A program made the position numbers and the translations under genes. A stretch of 6,957 nt of DNA from Desulfobulbus sp. (GTDB lineage Bacteria; Desulfobacterota; Desulfobulbia; Desulfobulbales; Desulfobulbaceae): assembly GCA_011051825.1 (NCBI GenBank), contig DRKH01000399.1, positions 1 to 6,957 on the forward strand. Reading direction: 5' to 3'. This document shows positions 6,850 to 6,957 of this stretch, piece after piece. Within the stretch, counting starts at the first letter, position 1, and every line of letters starts with the position of its first letter. The notes beneath the pieces are model-generated. The model did not search any database and had not been told where the DNA came from. It saw only the letters and a program-made list of their open reading frames with translations.

Positions 6850-6857
6850 CTCCTCCC
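6850..6857 (-). promoter_or_regulatory. Shine-Dalgarno site of pgl at the end of the G-rich repeat
   Basis: GGGAGGAG on the minus strand lies 3 nt before the ATG at 6846, with the GGAGG core 5 nt away. It is the last, partly degenerate, unit of the seven-base repeat that fills the zwf-pgl spacer. Confidence 0.75.
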
Positions 6858-6887
6858 TCTAGCCCCTGATCCCAAATCCCTAACCCC
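6851..6887 (-). repeat. Degenerate seven-base G-rich repeat with a G-quadruplex pattern
   Basis: On the minus (transcript) strand the spacer reads as successive heptamers GGGGTTA, GGGATTT, GGGATCA, GGGGCTA and GAGGGAG. The first four units contain runs of 4, 3, 3 and 4 G separated by loops of 3, 4 and 4 nt (6863-6887). This meets the usual G3+N1-7 rule for a quadruplex. It sits between the zwf stop and the pgl ribosome site, 5 nt from the latter. The sequence pattern is direct; folding and any effect on pgl translation are inference. Confidence 0.7.
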
Positions 6888-6892
6888 TGCCG

Positions 6893-6957
6893 TTACTCTT
6901 CCCACTCGCGGCCGTCCCGGGCCAGCAGTGCCACCGAGGCCACCGGTCCCCAGGTAC
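6893..6957 (-). CDS. zwf: Glucose-6-phosphate 1-dehydrogenase (3' end only)
   Basis: Zwf oxidises glucose-6-phosphate to 6-phosphogluconolactone with NAD(P)+. Only the last 20 codons and the TAA stop are inside the window. They read TWGPVASVALLARDGREWEE, which matches the conserved C-terminus of Zwf (E. coli ends with GTWGPVASVAMITRDGR and a short acidic tail). The frame was found by translating the edge by hand. Its position just upstream of pgl and edd supports the call. Nothing can be said of its catalytic residues or promoter, which lie outside. The stop is 46 bp before the pgl start. Confidence 0.9.
   Translation of the reverse strand, partial: TWGPVASVALLARDGREWEE

Overview
This window is a block of central carbon metabolism genes, all read from the minus strand, so the gene order in transcription runs from the right edge to the left edge. 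In that order it holds the 3' end of zwf (glucose-6-phosphate dehydrogenase), pgl (6-phosphogluconolactonase), edd (6-phosphogluconate dehydratase), eda (KDPG aldolase), a 265-bp non-coding gap, pta (long-form phosphate acetyltransferase) and the first 379 codons of pgm (alpha-D-glucose phosphomutase). Both outer genes are cut by the window edges. All six reading frames look intact.

Together the genes form a near-complete route. Glucose-1-phosphate is converted to glucose-6-phosphate (Pgm), then to 6-phosphogluconolactone (Zwf), 6-phosphogluconate (Pgl), KDPG (Edd), and pyruvate plus glyceraldehyde-3-phosphate (Eda). Pta then connects acetyl-CoA to acetyl-phosphate at the exit. Spacing is tight from zwf to eda (46, 10 and about 60-70 bp) and between pta and pgm (about 35 bp), so there are probably one or two transcription units. 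The only real break is the eda-pta gap.

That gap holds the most unusual structure. A 152-bp stretch (3341-3492) has terminal inverted sequences of the type AACTRTTCAGG, contains a long imperfect palindrome with 42-nt arms, and lies between two identical 10-bp direct repeats (CAGAAATCAT). This is the layout of a small non-autonomous mobile element (MITE-like) with a target-site duplication. A related copy of its end (1169-1195) overlaps the 3' end of pta and appears to supply the last codons and the stop codon. A second unusual site is the zwf-pgl spacer: on the transcript strand it carries a degenerate heptanucleotide G-rich repeat that fits the G-quadruplex pattern and runs into the pgl Shine-Dalgarno sequence.

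The organism is a Gram-negative-type bacterium with moderately high GC. The proteins align from memory with E. coli Pgm, Edd and Eda over their whole length. The long Pta and the repeat-rich intergenic DNA would suit a proteobacterium or a member of the Desulfobacterota, but the sequence does not settle the taxon. I see no RNA genes, CRISPR arrays, phage genes or transposase genes, and no unknown protein-coding system.
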